Both the position numbers and the translations under genes were made by a program. Shown here one piece after another: positions 54,353 to 62,968 of a DNA stretch of 64,000 bases. The notes under the pieces were generated by a model. It was not told where the DNA came from and made no database searches. It saw only the letters and a list, made by a program, of their open reading frames with translations. Numbering within the stretch: the first letter of the stretch is position 1; each line of letters begins with the position of its first letter. The stretch is from an uncultured Candidatus Entotheonella sp. (GTDB taxonomy: Bacteria > Tectomicrobia > Entotheonellia > Entotheonellales > Entotheonellaceae), in the NCBI GenBank assembly GCA_958295825.1, contig OY282375.1, forward strand, positions 2,961,489 through 3,025,488, in the 5' to 3' direction.

Positions 54353-55672
54353 TTAAGATGATGGTTTTACGCGTGCTACCCATTGGGGTGAGAGACAGTC
54401 GAGCCCATTGGCGGCAGGAAGTATTTTATCATGTCCGTCCTGGCGCACCATGTAGCGTTGCCATGCGCCTCCAACCCTGCTGGTGTGCATCAAGAAACGG
54501 CCGTGCGGGTCCCAAGCCGGCGCCTCATACTGACGGGGGGCGAAACTCAGGCGCTGACGTTGGCGGCTCTCGGCATGGATCGTGTAAATGGCCATCGCGC
54601 GATCCTCGCCGCGTCCTACATAAGCGATGGTGTCGTCCCGCGGCGACCACGCTGGAGCGGTATTATAGGTCCCTTCAAATGTCAGACGAGCAGGCCTCCC
54701 TCCCTGCACGTTGGTGAGATAAAGTTGCGGCGAACCGCCACGGTCCGAGGTAAAGGCCAGACGGTGGCCATCCGGGGCAAAACTGGGGGACACGTCAATG
54801 CCCAAATCGTTCGTCAGTCTCTTGAAACGCCGACGCCGGGTGTCATAAAGGAAGATGTCGTTGTTGCCGTCGACCGTCCGGCTCAAGGCCAGATAGCGCC
54901 CGTCGGGCGACCAGGACCCCGCCAGCGCCAAGCCCGGCTCGCTCGTCAGACGTTCCTCCTGGCCGTCGCGCAGGTTCAGCAGATAAATATCCGGCGAGCC
55001 GGCGCGGTACGAAGTGTACGCCAAAACGCTGCCATCGGGTGACAGGACGGGAGCCAGATTCAAGGCGCCGTTAGCAACGAGGCGCCGCACGCCGTGGCCG
55101 TCATAATCCATGCGCACGATCTCGGTCGCTTTGCTGTCCGGCACGGGGCTGACACACATGACTTGAGTGTCAAACGGCCCCTGCTCGCCGGTGAAGATCT
55201 GTAGCACGTGGTCGCTGAAGCGGTGGGCCATACGCCGATACCCCTCGCGGGAGCCCTGGTAGACCTTGCCGAACAGCATTGATTGTTGGGCGACGTCGTG
55301 GAGCGTCAGTTGCAAGGTAAGCGGCACCCGACCCTGGGACACGTCAAGTTGACCGGCGATAACGCCCGCAGCCCCCAGACTCGACCAGTCGCCATAAGGT
55401 AACGCCTTGATCGTCTGGACGCTATTGCCGTTTGATTCAATGATGCGGAACAGCCCGGTACGTTCGAGGTCGCGTTGCATCACGGTGCGGATTTGCTGTC
55501 CCAGCACCGGGTCTGCCGTTTCCCCTTTGAATCTCGGAAGCGCAAGGGGAAGGAGGTAGCCGCCCACTTGATCGATGTCGATGACGATCCGCTCCTGCGA
55601 CGACGGGTAAACAACCCAGCACAACACGAGCACTAGAGCCAGAATGGCGCATTTGCGAGACACGATTCGCAT
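54353..55672 (-). CDS. tolB: Tol-Pal periplasmic protein TolB
   Basis: 439 residues. A signal peptide, an N-terminal alpha/beta domain ([23 protein letters not shown]), then a six-bladed beta-propeller with WSPDG-type repeats ([42 protein letters not shown]). It binds Pal and the TolA C-terminus. The ATG at 55672 has a GAGGAAAAG site; an in-frame GTG four codons upstream overlaps the tolA stop and is the alternative. Confidence 0.93.
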   Translation of the reverse strand: MRIVSRKCAILALVLVLCWVVYPSSQERIVIDIDQVGGYLLPLALPRFKGETADPVLGQQIRTVMQRDLERTGLFRIIESNGNSVQTIKALPYGDWSSLGAAGVIAGQLDVSQGRVPLTLQLTLHDVAQQSMLFGKVYQGSREGYRRMAHRFSDHVLQIFTGEQGPFDTQVMCVSPVPDSKATEIVRMDYDGHGVRRLVANGALNLAPVLSPDGSVLAYTSYRAGSPDIYLLNLRDGQEERLTSEPGLALAGSWSPDGRYLALSRTVDGNNDIFLYDTRRRRFKRLTNDLGIDVSPSFAPDGHRLAFTSDRGGSPQLYLTNVQGGRPARLTFEGTYNTAPAWSPRDDTIAYVGRGEDRAMAIYTIHAESRQRQRLSFAPRQYEAPAWDPHGRFLMHTSRVGGAWQRYMVRQDGHDKILPAANGLDCLSPQWVARVKPSS

Positions 55673-55680
55673 GCTTTTCC

Positions 55681-56685
55681 TCACGACGATGCTGGGGGTG
55701 TGAAGCGGAGTTCAAATATCTGCACCGGGCTATCCCTCCCAACGTCTTCCGGTAGCGGCGGCAGAGGCGACGAAGCTTGCACGGCACGCTGCAGAGAGGC
55801 ATCGAACGGTTGGCTGCCGGATGGCCCGATCAACTCGTATCGAATCACTTTGCCCTCACGGTCAATGGTCAGCAACACGCGGGCCTGGAACCCCTGCGCC
55901 ATCTTACTCGGCATCGGCAAACGCCAAGCATTGACGATGCGGGCCCGCACACGTTCCACATAAGCCTGTTTGCGTATGTCGCTCATCCGGGCAGCAATAC
56001 CACCTTGAGCTTGGTTTGTGGTTGCCCCTTGCGCACCAGCTTGGGCTCGTCGCATGGCCGCGATCGTCTGTTGAGCGCGCGCTGCCGCCTGCGGTGAGCT
56101 CCGGCTGGCTGGCGATCTAGGCTTCGCAACGGCTTTGGGTGCCGGTGCCGCCTTGGATTGCACAGCAGCGACCTTGGGCGCCGCCGGCGCTGGCTTTCTA
56201 GCGGACGTTTGGGTTGGTGCCGGCTTTTTGACGGAGGCTTTGGCCGGCGCGGGCTTCTTGACCCGGGTTTCGACTACCGGTGGTTTCTCGGGCTCTTCAA
56301 CGGGCTTGGGCTTAGCTGCCGGTGCCGGCGGCTCGACGGACGCTTCAGAGACTTCCGTTGCCTGTTTGGCCTGCGGAGGTGGAACCACGGTTGCCGGCTC
56401 AACGTTTTGCACCGTCGCGTCGCTCATGGCCTCGGGCATGGCCACTGGCTTGGCAATGGCTTGCGGCTGCGATTCCGGCTCAGGAGGCAAAATAGAGCCA
56501 GGGGCATCAACCAGGGAGACCGTATGAAACGATGGCACATCCAACAGCAGCGAGCGGGCCGAGCCATTGCCGCTGAGCATCCAGCCAATCACCAAGCCGT
56601 GGATCAACATAGAAACGCCAAAGGAGGTGGCGAACAGCCTCTGTCTGGCATGACCCATTTGATGTGAGACTTTGACGGCTTTCAT
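55681..56685 (-). CDS. tolA: Cell envelope protein TolA
   Basis: 334 residues. One N-terminal membrane helix (FGVSMLIHGLVIGWMLSG) with the His of the SHLS-like region; a long Pro/Ala/Lys-rich domain II with repeated KKPAPAKAS, KKPAPTQTS and RKPAPAAPK; and a TonB-like C-terminal domain (VERVRARIVNAWRLP, RVLLTIDREGKVI). It transmits proton-motive force from TolQR to TolB-Pal. It overlaps tolR by 4 bases. Confidence 0.9.
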   Translation of the reverse strand: MKAVKVSHQMGHARQRLFATSFGVSMLIHGLVIGWMLSGNGSARSLLLDVPSFHTVSLVDAPGSILPPEPESQPQAIAKPVAMPEAMSDATVQNVEPATVVPPPQAKQATEVSEASVEPPAPAAKPKPVEEPEKPPVVETRVKKPAPAKASVKKPAPTQTSARKPAPAAPKVAAVQSKAAPAPKAVAKPRSPASRSSPQAAARAQQTIAAMRRAQAGAQGATTNQAQGGIAARMSDIRKQAYVERVRARIVNAWRLPMPSKMAQGFQARVLLTIDREGKVIRYELIGPSGSQPFDASLQRAVQASSPLPPLPEDVGRDSPVQIFELRFTPPASS

Positions 56686-57101
56686 CGTGTATCCGGTTCA
56701 GGTTGTGTAATCATTCCCAGCCTGAGAATGCCGGCTTTTTTAACGGCATCCATGACCTGGACGACTCTGCCGTACGGCACCTCGGCATCGGCGCGCAGAA
56801 ACATTTCCTGACCGGGCTGCGCCTGCGACAGCACCTGTAGATGTGGCCGCAACGCCTCCAGGGTATAGGCCGTGCGGTTGAGAAAAACGTTTCCTTCCTT
56901 GGTGACGGTGAGAACGAACTGCTCCTCCGACTGCGTGTTGTGGGGCTTGTTGGTGACTTCCGGCAGGTTGACTTCCACCTCGTGCTGCAGCATGGGTGCC
57001 GTGATCATGAAAATGATCAACAGCACCAGCATGACGTCAACCAACGGCGTCACGTTGATTTCGGCAAGGGCCGCACGACGGGATGATTGACCGCTTACCA
57101 T
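56682..57101 (-). CDS. tolR: Tol-Pal proton channel subunit TolR (ExbD family)
   Basis: 139 residues. One membrane helix with the proton-carrying Asp in INVTPLVDVMLVLLIIFMIT, then the periplasmic ExbD domain (FLRADAEVPYGRVVQVMDAV). It forms the motor with TolQ. It starts 15 bases after tolQ. Confidence 0.93.
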   Translation of the reverse strand: MVSGQSSRRAALAEINVTPLVDVMLVLLIIFMITAPMLQHEVEVNLPEVTNKPHNTQSEEQFVLTVTKEGNVFLNRTAYTLEALRPHLQVLSQAQPGQEMFLRADAEVPYGRVVQVMDAVKKAGILRLGMITQPEPDTR

Positions 57102-57116
57102 GGTGGGTATCCTTCA

Positions 57117-57851
57117 TCAATGCTGCAACGGCACGTGGCCATCGGCCGTCGGCATCTCGGATTCTGCCATTGGCACCGCCTCGAACATCTGCAGGAGTTC
57201 CTCGATGAAGCCCTGCATGTCGCTTTCCATCCGGTGTAGACGGTTGAGAAAATAGTTGTATGCGATAACGGCAGGGATGGCCGCCGCCAAGCCGGCGGCG
57301 GTCGCCACCAGCGCCTCGGAAATGCCAGGCCCCACCACGACCAGGGAGGCGCTGCCTCCCTGACCCACGGCGTGAAACGACTGGATGATGCCCCATACGG
57401 TGCCTAAGAGACCAATGAAAGGCGTGACACTGGCGGTTGTGGCCAGAAAGGGCAGGCCGACCTCAAGCTCTCCCGTTTCGACCGCCAACCGTGCGTCGAG
57501 CGTTTGGCGTAAGCGGTCCAAGCCCCTTCCGGAGAGGCCGGGCACGCTGCCGTTGCTCGATACCTCGGCATACCGATGCGCGGTACGCAATAACCTTGCC
57601 ATCGGCGACTGCGAGAAGCGCCGCGCCGCGGCTGCTAGGAAGGCAAAATCCTGCGCTGATTGGAAGGCACGCCGAAAACGCTGGTCATACCGCTGCACAC
57701 GGCGGAATTGACGCGATTTGTTGAAGATGATAGCCCAGCAGACGACAGAGGCGAGAACAAGGGAACCCAGAACAAGGAGCTGCACAATCATACCGAGACC
57801 CGCGAGCATCGGGATGATGTTCTGCAAGCCGGCACCAAAATATGAAGCCAT
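57117..57851 (-). CDS. tolQ: Tol-Pal proton channel subunit TolQ (ExbB/MotA family)
   Basis: 244 residues. Three membrane helices and the MotA/ExbB core LPFLATTASVTPFIGLLGTV WGI, then ISEALVATAAGLAAAIPAVI. First gene of the Tol-Pal operon; the usual ybgC thioesterase gene upstream is absent. A GGAGG site precedes the ATG at a slightly long distance. Confidence 0.94.
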   Translation of the reverse strand: MASYFGAGLQNIIPMLAGLGMIVQLLVLGSLVLASVVCWAIIFNKSRQFRRVQRYDQRFRRAFQSAQDFAFLAAAARRFSQSPMARLLRTAHRYAEVSSNGSVPGLSGRGLDRLRQTLDARLAVETGELEVGLPFLATTASVTPFIGLLGTVWGIIQSFHAVGQGGSASLVVVGPGISEALVATAAGLAAAIPAVIAYNYFLNRLHRMESDMQGFIEELLQMFEAVPMAESEMPTADGHVPLQH

Positions 57852-57952
57852 ATGCTCTGCTGCCTCCTATCAGACAAGTGATAGGTCAAGTCGTGGTTCT
57901 GTGGGGTCACGGTTTTGGCTGCTACAAATCGCCAATCCTGATGAAGTCGTTA

Positions 57953-57961
57953 GTATATCAT
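57953..57961 (-). promoter_or_regulatory. Putative extended -10 element of the Tol-Pal operon
   Basis: On the minus strand TGATATACT, an extended -10 (TGnTATACT). No convincing -35. It lies about 100 bases upstream of tolQ. The 57852-58187 gap otherwise holds only this and the promoter of the divergent cytochrome gene. Confidence 0.45.
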
Positions 57962-58070
57962 GCTTGTAAAGTCCCTGCATCAGCCATTTAGCGGCCAATA
58001 TCCTTACAAAAGGGGCGCTGCCGCCTCTGTTGGTGCGTCAATCCGGCCCATCCGAACGCCTTATCGTGGC

Positions 58071-58100
58071 TTGACATGAAAACGCCGGGGGTGCTACTTT
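58071..58100 (+). promoter_or_regulatory. Putative promoter for cytochrome c'
   Basis: Perfect TTGACA at 58071-58076 and TACTTT at 58095-58100, an 18-base spacer. The gene starts 88 bases downstream. Confidence 0.5.
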
Positions 58101-58187
58101 CCGCCGCAAAGCAGCACGGTGTCCTGGGCCGGGAAGGTTCAATCGAACACGGCTAGCACGTCCATCGCATCACGGGGGAGGAATTCT

Positions 58188-58667
58188 ATGAGACGCAGAC
58201 AACTTACACTAATGGCGCTGCTGATTGGCATGCTCGGGTTGGTACTCATGCTGACCGGCGCACAGGCGCAAGACGATGAGCACTACTTGGGCTATCGGCA
58301 GAAGGTGATGAAATCCATGGGGGCCAGCATGGGGGCGATTGGCGACATTTTGAAGCACAAGCTGCCTTTTGCGGGTCATATCGGGGTACATGCCAGTGAT
58401 ATCTCGCGCATGAGCGCGGTGATTGCCGAGGCATTTGAGAAAGAGATCACCGAGGGGCGTACCGATGCCAAGCCCGAGGTCTGGCAGGATTGGGACAAAT
58501 TCGTGACTGCGGCAGAGACGCTCCAAGAAGAAGGCGCCAAGCTGGCCAATATCGCCTCCGCCGGCGACATGGCGGCCATCGGCGCGCAGGTGAAGAACCT
58601 CGGCAAAGCCTGCGGCGACTGCCACAAGCCGTTCCGCAAACCCAAAGAGGAGCGGTTCAAAAGATAA
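58188..58667 (+). CDS. Cytochrome c' (CytC_2 family)
   Basis: 159 residues. A signal peptide (LMALLIGMLGLVLMLTGAQA), a four-helix bundle and a C-terminal haem site CGDCH in LGKACGDCHKPFR. Periplasmic cytochromes c' bind NO and related gases or carry electrons. The ATG at 58188 has an excellent GGGGGAGGAA site. It is likely a single gene, divergent from tolQ and followed by a GC-rich hairpin. Confidence 0.92.
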   Translation: MRRRQLTLMALLIGMLGLVLMLTGAQAQDDEHYLGYRQKVMKSMGASMGAIGDILKHKLPFAGHIGVHASDISRMSAVIAEAFEKEITEGRTDAKPEVWQDWDKFVTAAETLQEEGAKLANIASAGDMAAIGAQVKNLGKACGDCHKPFRKPKEERFKR

Positions 58668-58708
58668 GCGTCCTGCGGGGTCGTGCTGCTTGCTCTATCT
58701 CTCCGGTT

Positions 58709-58727
58709 GGCGGCCGTTCCGGCCGCC
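58709..58727. terminator. GC-rich hairpin after cytochrome c'
   Basis: Perfect 8-base stem GGCGGCCG / CGGCCGCC with a 3-base loop, without a T run. It sits between the cytochrome gene and the convergent pilT fragment. Confidence 0.4.
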
Positions 58728-58746
58728 TCACCCATCCACCATTCTC

Positions 58747-59103
58747 CTACATCAGAGTCGTGTCGGCAGGGTTGTCGGTACTGTCCAGGAAGGCTCGGAA
58801 GCGAGTCTTGTCCGTGGCGTGCGGATAGGCCTCCGCGGCACGAATGCGCCCGCTCTGCACGTGTTCCAGCAGCGCGTCGTCGAGTGCTTGCATGCTATGC
58901 GCCCTACCGGTTTGCAGCAGGGTGGGAATCTGATGGGTTTTGCCGTCCCGAATGAGGGCGCGTACCGCCGGGGTGGCGAGAGGGATTTCCAGCGCGACAC
59001 AGCGGCCGGCGGTGTCGCGCCGCTTCAACAACACCTGCGCCACGATGGCCTGGAGCGAGTCGGCCAGGGTTGCACGAATCAAAGACTGTTGCGAGGCAGG
59101 GAA
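58747..59103 (-). pseudogene. 3' fragment of pilT (twitching motility ATPase)
   Basis: 118 codons: [20 protein letters not shown] then [40 protein letters not shown] and [10 protein letters not shown]. This is the C-terminal third of PilT/PilU. The ATPase core, including Walker A and B, is missing; transposase-related sequence lies directly upstream (from 59133). It is therefore not functional here. Confidence 0.85.
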
Positions 59104-59132
59104 AAGATCGGTAGTGGCTCGTTTTGAAATTC

Positions 59133-60016
59133 TCAGCCTCGCTTTTTGTAGGTTGCCGGTCGATTGGGTTTCGGCGTAGCGGCCTCCACCATGTCCACAA
59201 TATCTCCGATCTCCCACAGACGGCGCGTGACGCCAGCTTCCATCGCGGGCGTCACGCGCAGCGTCTTGTGAATACGGCAGAAGTTGTAATACATGAAGTG
59301 CAGGGCATATGGAGTGCGCCAAGTATTCCAAGCGCTTGCTGAAAGCGTTGGTCAGCCTGGTGAATCGCCGCATGCTCATCCGCATCGTGAGGTTCTGACG
59401 CTCCACATACGACGTGCTGACGTGCTTTTCGTCCGGCTTCCCCACGATGACCTGGATGCGGGTTCCGATGCACTCTGACGGGCTGTAGCGCGCCCTCGGA
59501 AGTACGCTCAGGGTCGCCCTTACCGTAAATCTTCACCAGCATGGCGTAGTCCACGTCAGCCCCAAAAGCCTTCTCGACGGCATCCAGGTAGGCCCGATGC
59601 CCGTCCGTGGTCAGCTGCGCGCGCTTGGCAAGACGACTGCGCAAGTCGGCAATGAAGTCGGCGGCGGTATCGCCTGAGCGGTCGCCTAGGCGCCAGGAGA
59701 GAATCAGCTTCGTGTCCGCGCAAATGGCCGTCCAAGTCCATACGTCGCCCGCCTCGGGCGGCGCGGACTTGGCGCGCAGCACGTTTTTCTCCTTCGCGTA
59801 CACGAAGCTCCATATCTCGTCGCACTGGATGCGCTCGCATGGCAGGTCCCGGAGCATCTTGTCCTGGAAGTCAGCGCATGCCTTCCCGGCATCCACGAGG
59901 AGCTTAGCAACGGCGCCTCGAATTACGCCCGCGGTGCGGGAAGTCGAGCGGAGGGACATTCCCTCGACGAGACATCGGAGGACGAGGATTCGGGTGTCAC
60001 GAGGAAGGATATTCAT
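59133..60016 (-). pseudogene. IS1-type transposase with two frameshifts
   Basis: Three phases together give [134 protein letters not shown] and a final ATYKKRG stop at 59133. The catalytic Asp/Glu residues are visible. Shifts near 59430-59500 and 59310 break the gene. It lies directly beside the pilT fragment. Confidence 0.8.
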
Positions 60017-60193
60017 GCCGATCATTGCAGCTTGCCAAATGGGATGAAGCAAGCATAAATCAGCATTTAGGGGATTCAGGGGAAGCAAATTCTACTACCG
60101 AAGACCGAAGTTGCTCCAGGGCTTCATGCCCTTTTCATGTCAGATGACCGATAGAAGATTGCTCTATACGCTCAGGATACGCCGTGCATCAAG

Positions 60194-60295
60194 ATGGCCG
60201 ACACCGAGCAAAACCACCGCATGGAACGAGAGAACAACTCGCTTAAGTATGCCACCAAGGCAAAGCGCCGTAGGTAATGGATGGCATTTGTATTA
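60194..60295 (+). pseudogene. Possible DUF2335 fragment cut by the adjacent IS
   Basis: ATG...TAA of 27 codons: MADTEQNHRMERENNSLKYA TKAKRRR, then after the stop, in a shifted frame, WMAFVLEAV up to the IS left end. AExEQxHR...ME and a following WxAFV helix are typical of DUF2335 membrane proteins. The remainder is absent. 60089-60193 shows nothing. Confidence 0.35.
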
Positions 60296-61230
60296 GAGGC
60301 TGTTTCATAACTACCTGATGATAGTCACAAGCAAATGAGTTAGAAGCCATTGAGAAGCTTATTCAGCGTTATCAGCATGCACGCGATATGAAAGAAACCG
60401 CGGTAGACCTCAATATATCGATCCCAGCGCACCACCAAGCGACGAAAATTGCCCACCCAGGAAATCGTTCGCTCAACTTTCCAACGACGTTTGTAACGGC
60501 GCAGCTTGCGACCATCCTGCAAGGAGGCTCGTTTACGGTTTCTGCGATGCGGGCAAATCAAATCAATGCCCCGAGACCGCAGACGCTGGCGAAGGGCGTC
60601 TGCGTCCGCCGCCTTGTCATCAATGGGGCGCGCGGGCTTTTGGCGAGGCCGACCGCGGCCACGACGCGGCACCGACACCTGTGTCAAGGCCCGCTCGATC
60701 AAGGTCACTTGCGCTGCGGACGCCGATTCCAGGAGGTTTCCCAGAGGAACACCTTGGCCGTCTGCCACCACCATCCACTTCGTACCTTTGCCCTTCTTGG
60801 CAGGGCCGACGCAAGGCCCCCTTTTTTGGCCGGGGCAAAGCTGCCGTCAGCAAAGGTTTCGGCCCAATCAAGCTGTCCTTGGCGGTCAAGTTGCGCCAGA
60901 AAGGCGCGCCATGCCTTAAGCCACACCTCTTGTTCCTCCCAGAGGCACAGACGACGCCAACAGGTGCTGGGAGAAGGATAGGACGCTGGCAGGTCTTTGC
61001 AGCGGGCGCCGCTGCGAAGGACCCACAAGATGCCCTCGAAGCAAGGGCGATTGGGGATTGGTTTGGGTCCACCCCAAGGCGAGGCTTGGGGTTTGGGCAG
61101 GAAGGGAGCGATTTTTTCCCACTGCTCATCGCTTAGTTCACTCTGATGGCGGTTCATATCAGGCCTCCTTTGAGCCATTGATTGCATACCAAAAGGAGGC
61201 CTCATGCAAATTAAGTTATGAAACTGCTTC
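60296..61230. mobile_element. Intact IS5-family element, IS427-like group
   Basis: 935 bases with terminal inverted repeats GAGGCTGTTTCATAACT (60296-60312) and its complement (61214-61230), 15 of 17 matching, flanked by TA on each side. It carries one transposase made from two overlapping frames. Both ends are present and the frames are open, so the element may still be active. Confidence 0.88.
60340..61157 (-). CDS. IS427-type transposase OrfAB, made by -1 frameshifting
   Basis: The first frame starts at the ATG 61157 (strong AAAGGAGG site): MNRHQSELSDEQWEKIAPFL, ending FADGSFAPAKKGG. The second frame continues PCVGPAKKGKGTKWMVVADG, RPIDDKAADADALRQRL, RGIDLICPHRRNR and KVERTISWVGNFRRLVVRWD RY to the stop at 60340. 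Going from one to the other needs a -1 slip at A-AAA-AAG, the usual site in this group, giving a ~270-residue DDE transposase. D (FADGSF), D (IDDKAAD) and E (KVERTISW) fit the catalytic triad. Confidence 0.82.
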
Positions 61231-61258
61231 TACCCTTTTACATAGGAATCCAGGACCG

Positions 61259-62815
61259 GTGAAAAGGAAGGACGGATATTCGAGAGAGTTCCTGACGCCG
61301 GAGGATCGGCAGGTCATAATTTCCCGAGGAATCACGAAGGAAACTATCACGGCACAAGTGGCTCTTTTCCGGAACGGAGCACCATGGATCAAACTCCATC
61401 GAGCCTGCACGGTCGGCGACGGTATTGTCATACTTCGCACGGATGAGATGGAGTCCTTGTCACGCAAATATGAAGAGGCTGTTGCTACCGGTCGGGTCAT
61501 GAAATTTGTGCCGGCGTCCGGAGCGGCCTCGCGGATGTTTCAGGGACTCTTGCAGCAGTTTGAAACAGCGCCCCTACCTCCTAATGACGAAGCTATGACT
61601 TCCAGCCAGTTTTTGACGGAGCTACACCGCTTTGCGTTTTATGATGATCTGGAAGCAGCATTGCGCGTTGAAGGACTGGATATCCAAACATGCACTGCCC
61701 AACGCCAAATTCACAAAATCTTGGAACATCTCTTGACCTCGCGTGGGCTCAATTACGCCAATCTGCCCAAGGCATTAATCAAATTCCATCGCTACGCCGC
61801 TGGCTATTGTCGAACGCCTTTGCAAGAACACATGGTGGACGCCGCAGAGCATACCCTCGACCGGGATAATGTCGTTCGAGTGCACTTTACAATCAGCGCA
61901 GGATATGAGGTAGAGGTCAATAATGCTATTGAGGAGATGCAGGAGCGTTACAAAGCAACAGGCATTCAGTACCGTATCACGTTGTCGCACCAACACGCCT
62001 CAACCGATACGATTGCAGTTGATACTGACAATCGTCCTTTCCGCGATCGACATCATCGTTTGCTATTCAGGCCAGGGGGGCACGGCGCATTACTTGAGAA
62101 CCTGCAGGCAATCCAAGCCGATATAGTTCACTTGAACAATATCGACAACGTGGTTCATGGACGCCTCAAGGATGATACGTATACCTACAAGAGAGCCTTG
62201 GGTGGTTATCTTGTGACATTGCAAGATCAGATATTCACCCATTTGAGACGTTTGGCGGCAGGGCAGGTAAGTTCGTGGCAGATAGAACGCATTTTCACAT
62301 TTGCCAAAGAAAATTTGTTATTAAGCATACCAAAAGACATCTTAGGTCGATCAATATCCGAACAATCCAAATTTCTATTTGCGAAGCTCAACAGACCGCT
62401 TCGCGTCTGCGGCGTGGTGAAGAACCTCGGGGAACCGGGCGGCGGACCGTTCTGGACGGAAAGCGCGGAGGGCGACCTATCACTGCAAATCGTCGAGAGG
62501 GCGCAAGTCGACACCTCGGCAGAGAGGCAACGCGCCATTTTGAACGCCTCGACCCACTTCAATCCTGTGGATGTTGTCTGCGGAATGCGTGATTACCAAG
62601 GTCGGCCTTTCGAGCTTGAGGCGTTCAGAGACCAGGACACTTATTTCATCTCCCACAAGACCCATGAAGGGCGTCCTTTGAAAGCTCTTGAGCTTCCAGG
62701 CTTGTGGAACGGCGCCATGGCGCGCTGGAACACGGTGTTCGTGGAGGTGCCTCTCAGCACCTTTAATCCGGTCAAAACCGTGTTCGATCTCCTGCGCCCG
62801 GAACACCAGCCGTAG
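61259..62815 (+). CDS. DUF4301 family protein
   Basis: 518 residues, near the full family length. GRVMKFVPASGAASRMFQGL near the start, LLFRPGGHGALLENLQAIQA, DIVHLNNIDNVVHGRLKDDT in the middle and MRDYQGRPFELEAFRDQDTY FISHK at the end are the family's conserved blocks. The FVPASGAASRMF and RPGGHGALLENL blocks resemble sugar-nucleotide transferase loops, but no function is established. The GTG at 61259 with CAGGA nearby was chosen; the longer frame upstream lies inside the IS. The IS end is 28 bases away, so the native promoter has probably been displaced. Confidence 0.8.
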   Translation: MKRKDGYSREFLTPEDRQVIISRGITKETITAQVALFRNGAPWIKLHRACTVGDGIVILRTDEMESLSRKYEEAVATGRVMKFVPASGAASRMFQGLLQQFETAPLPPNDEAMTSSQFLTELHRFAFYDDLEAALRVEGLDIQTCTAQRQIHKILEHLLTSRGLNYANLPKALIKFHRYAAGYCRTPLQEHMVDAAEHTLDRDNVVRVHFTISAGYEVEVNNAIEEMQERYKATGIQYRITLSHQHASTDTIAVDTDNRPFRDRHHRLLFRPGGHGALLENLQAIQADIVHLNNIDNVVHGRLKDDTYTYKRALGGYLVTLQDQIFTHLRRLAAGQVSSWQIERIFTFAKENLLLSIPKDILGRSISEQSKFLFAKLNRPLRVCGVVKNLGEPGGGPFWTESAEGDLSLQIVERAQVDTSAERQRAILNASTHFNPVDVVCGMRDYQGRPFELEAFRDQDTYFISHKTHEGRPLKALELPGLWNGAMARWNTVFVEVPLSTFNPVKTVFDLLRPEHQP

Positions 62816-62968
62816 AACTTAGTTGGGCATCTGAGTGTTACGGCAAAGCACCTAGCGGCTAAAAGCAATTGATATTTGTAAATGACTTATATATGGTGAG
62901 GTCTTGTTGGAATGACATGAAAAACATTTTGAATCCTTACATTAGGCATGTGGAGATATTCAGTTATT

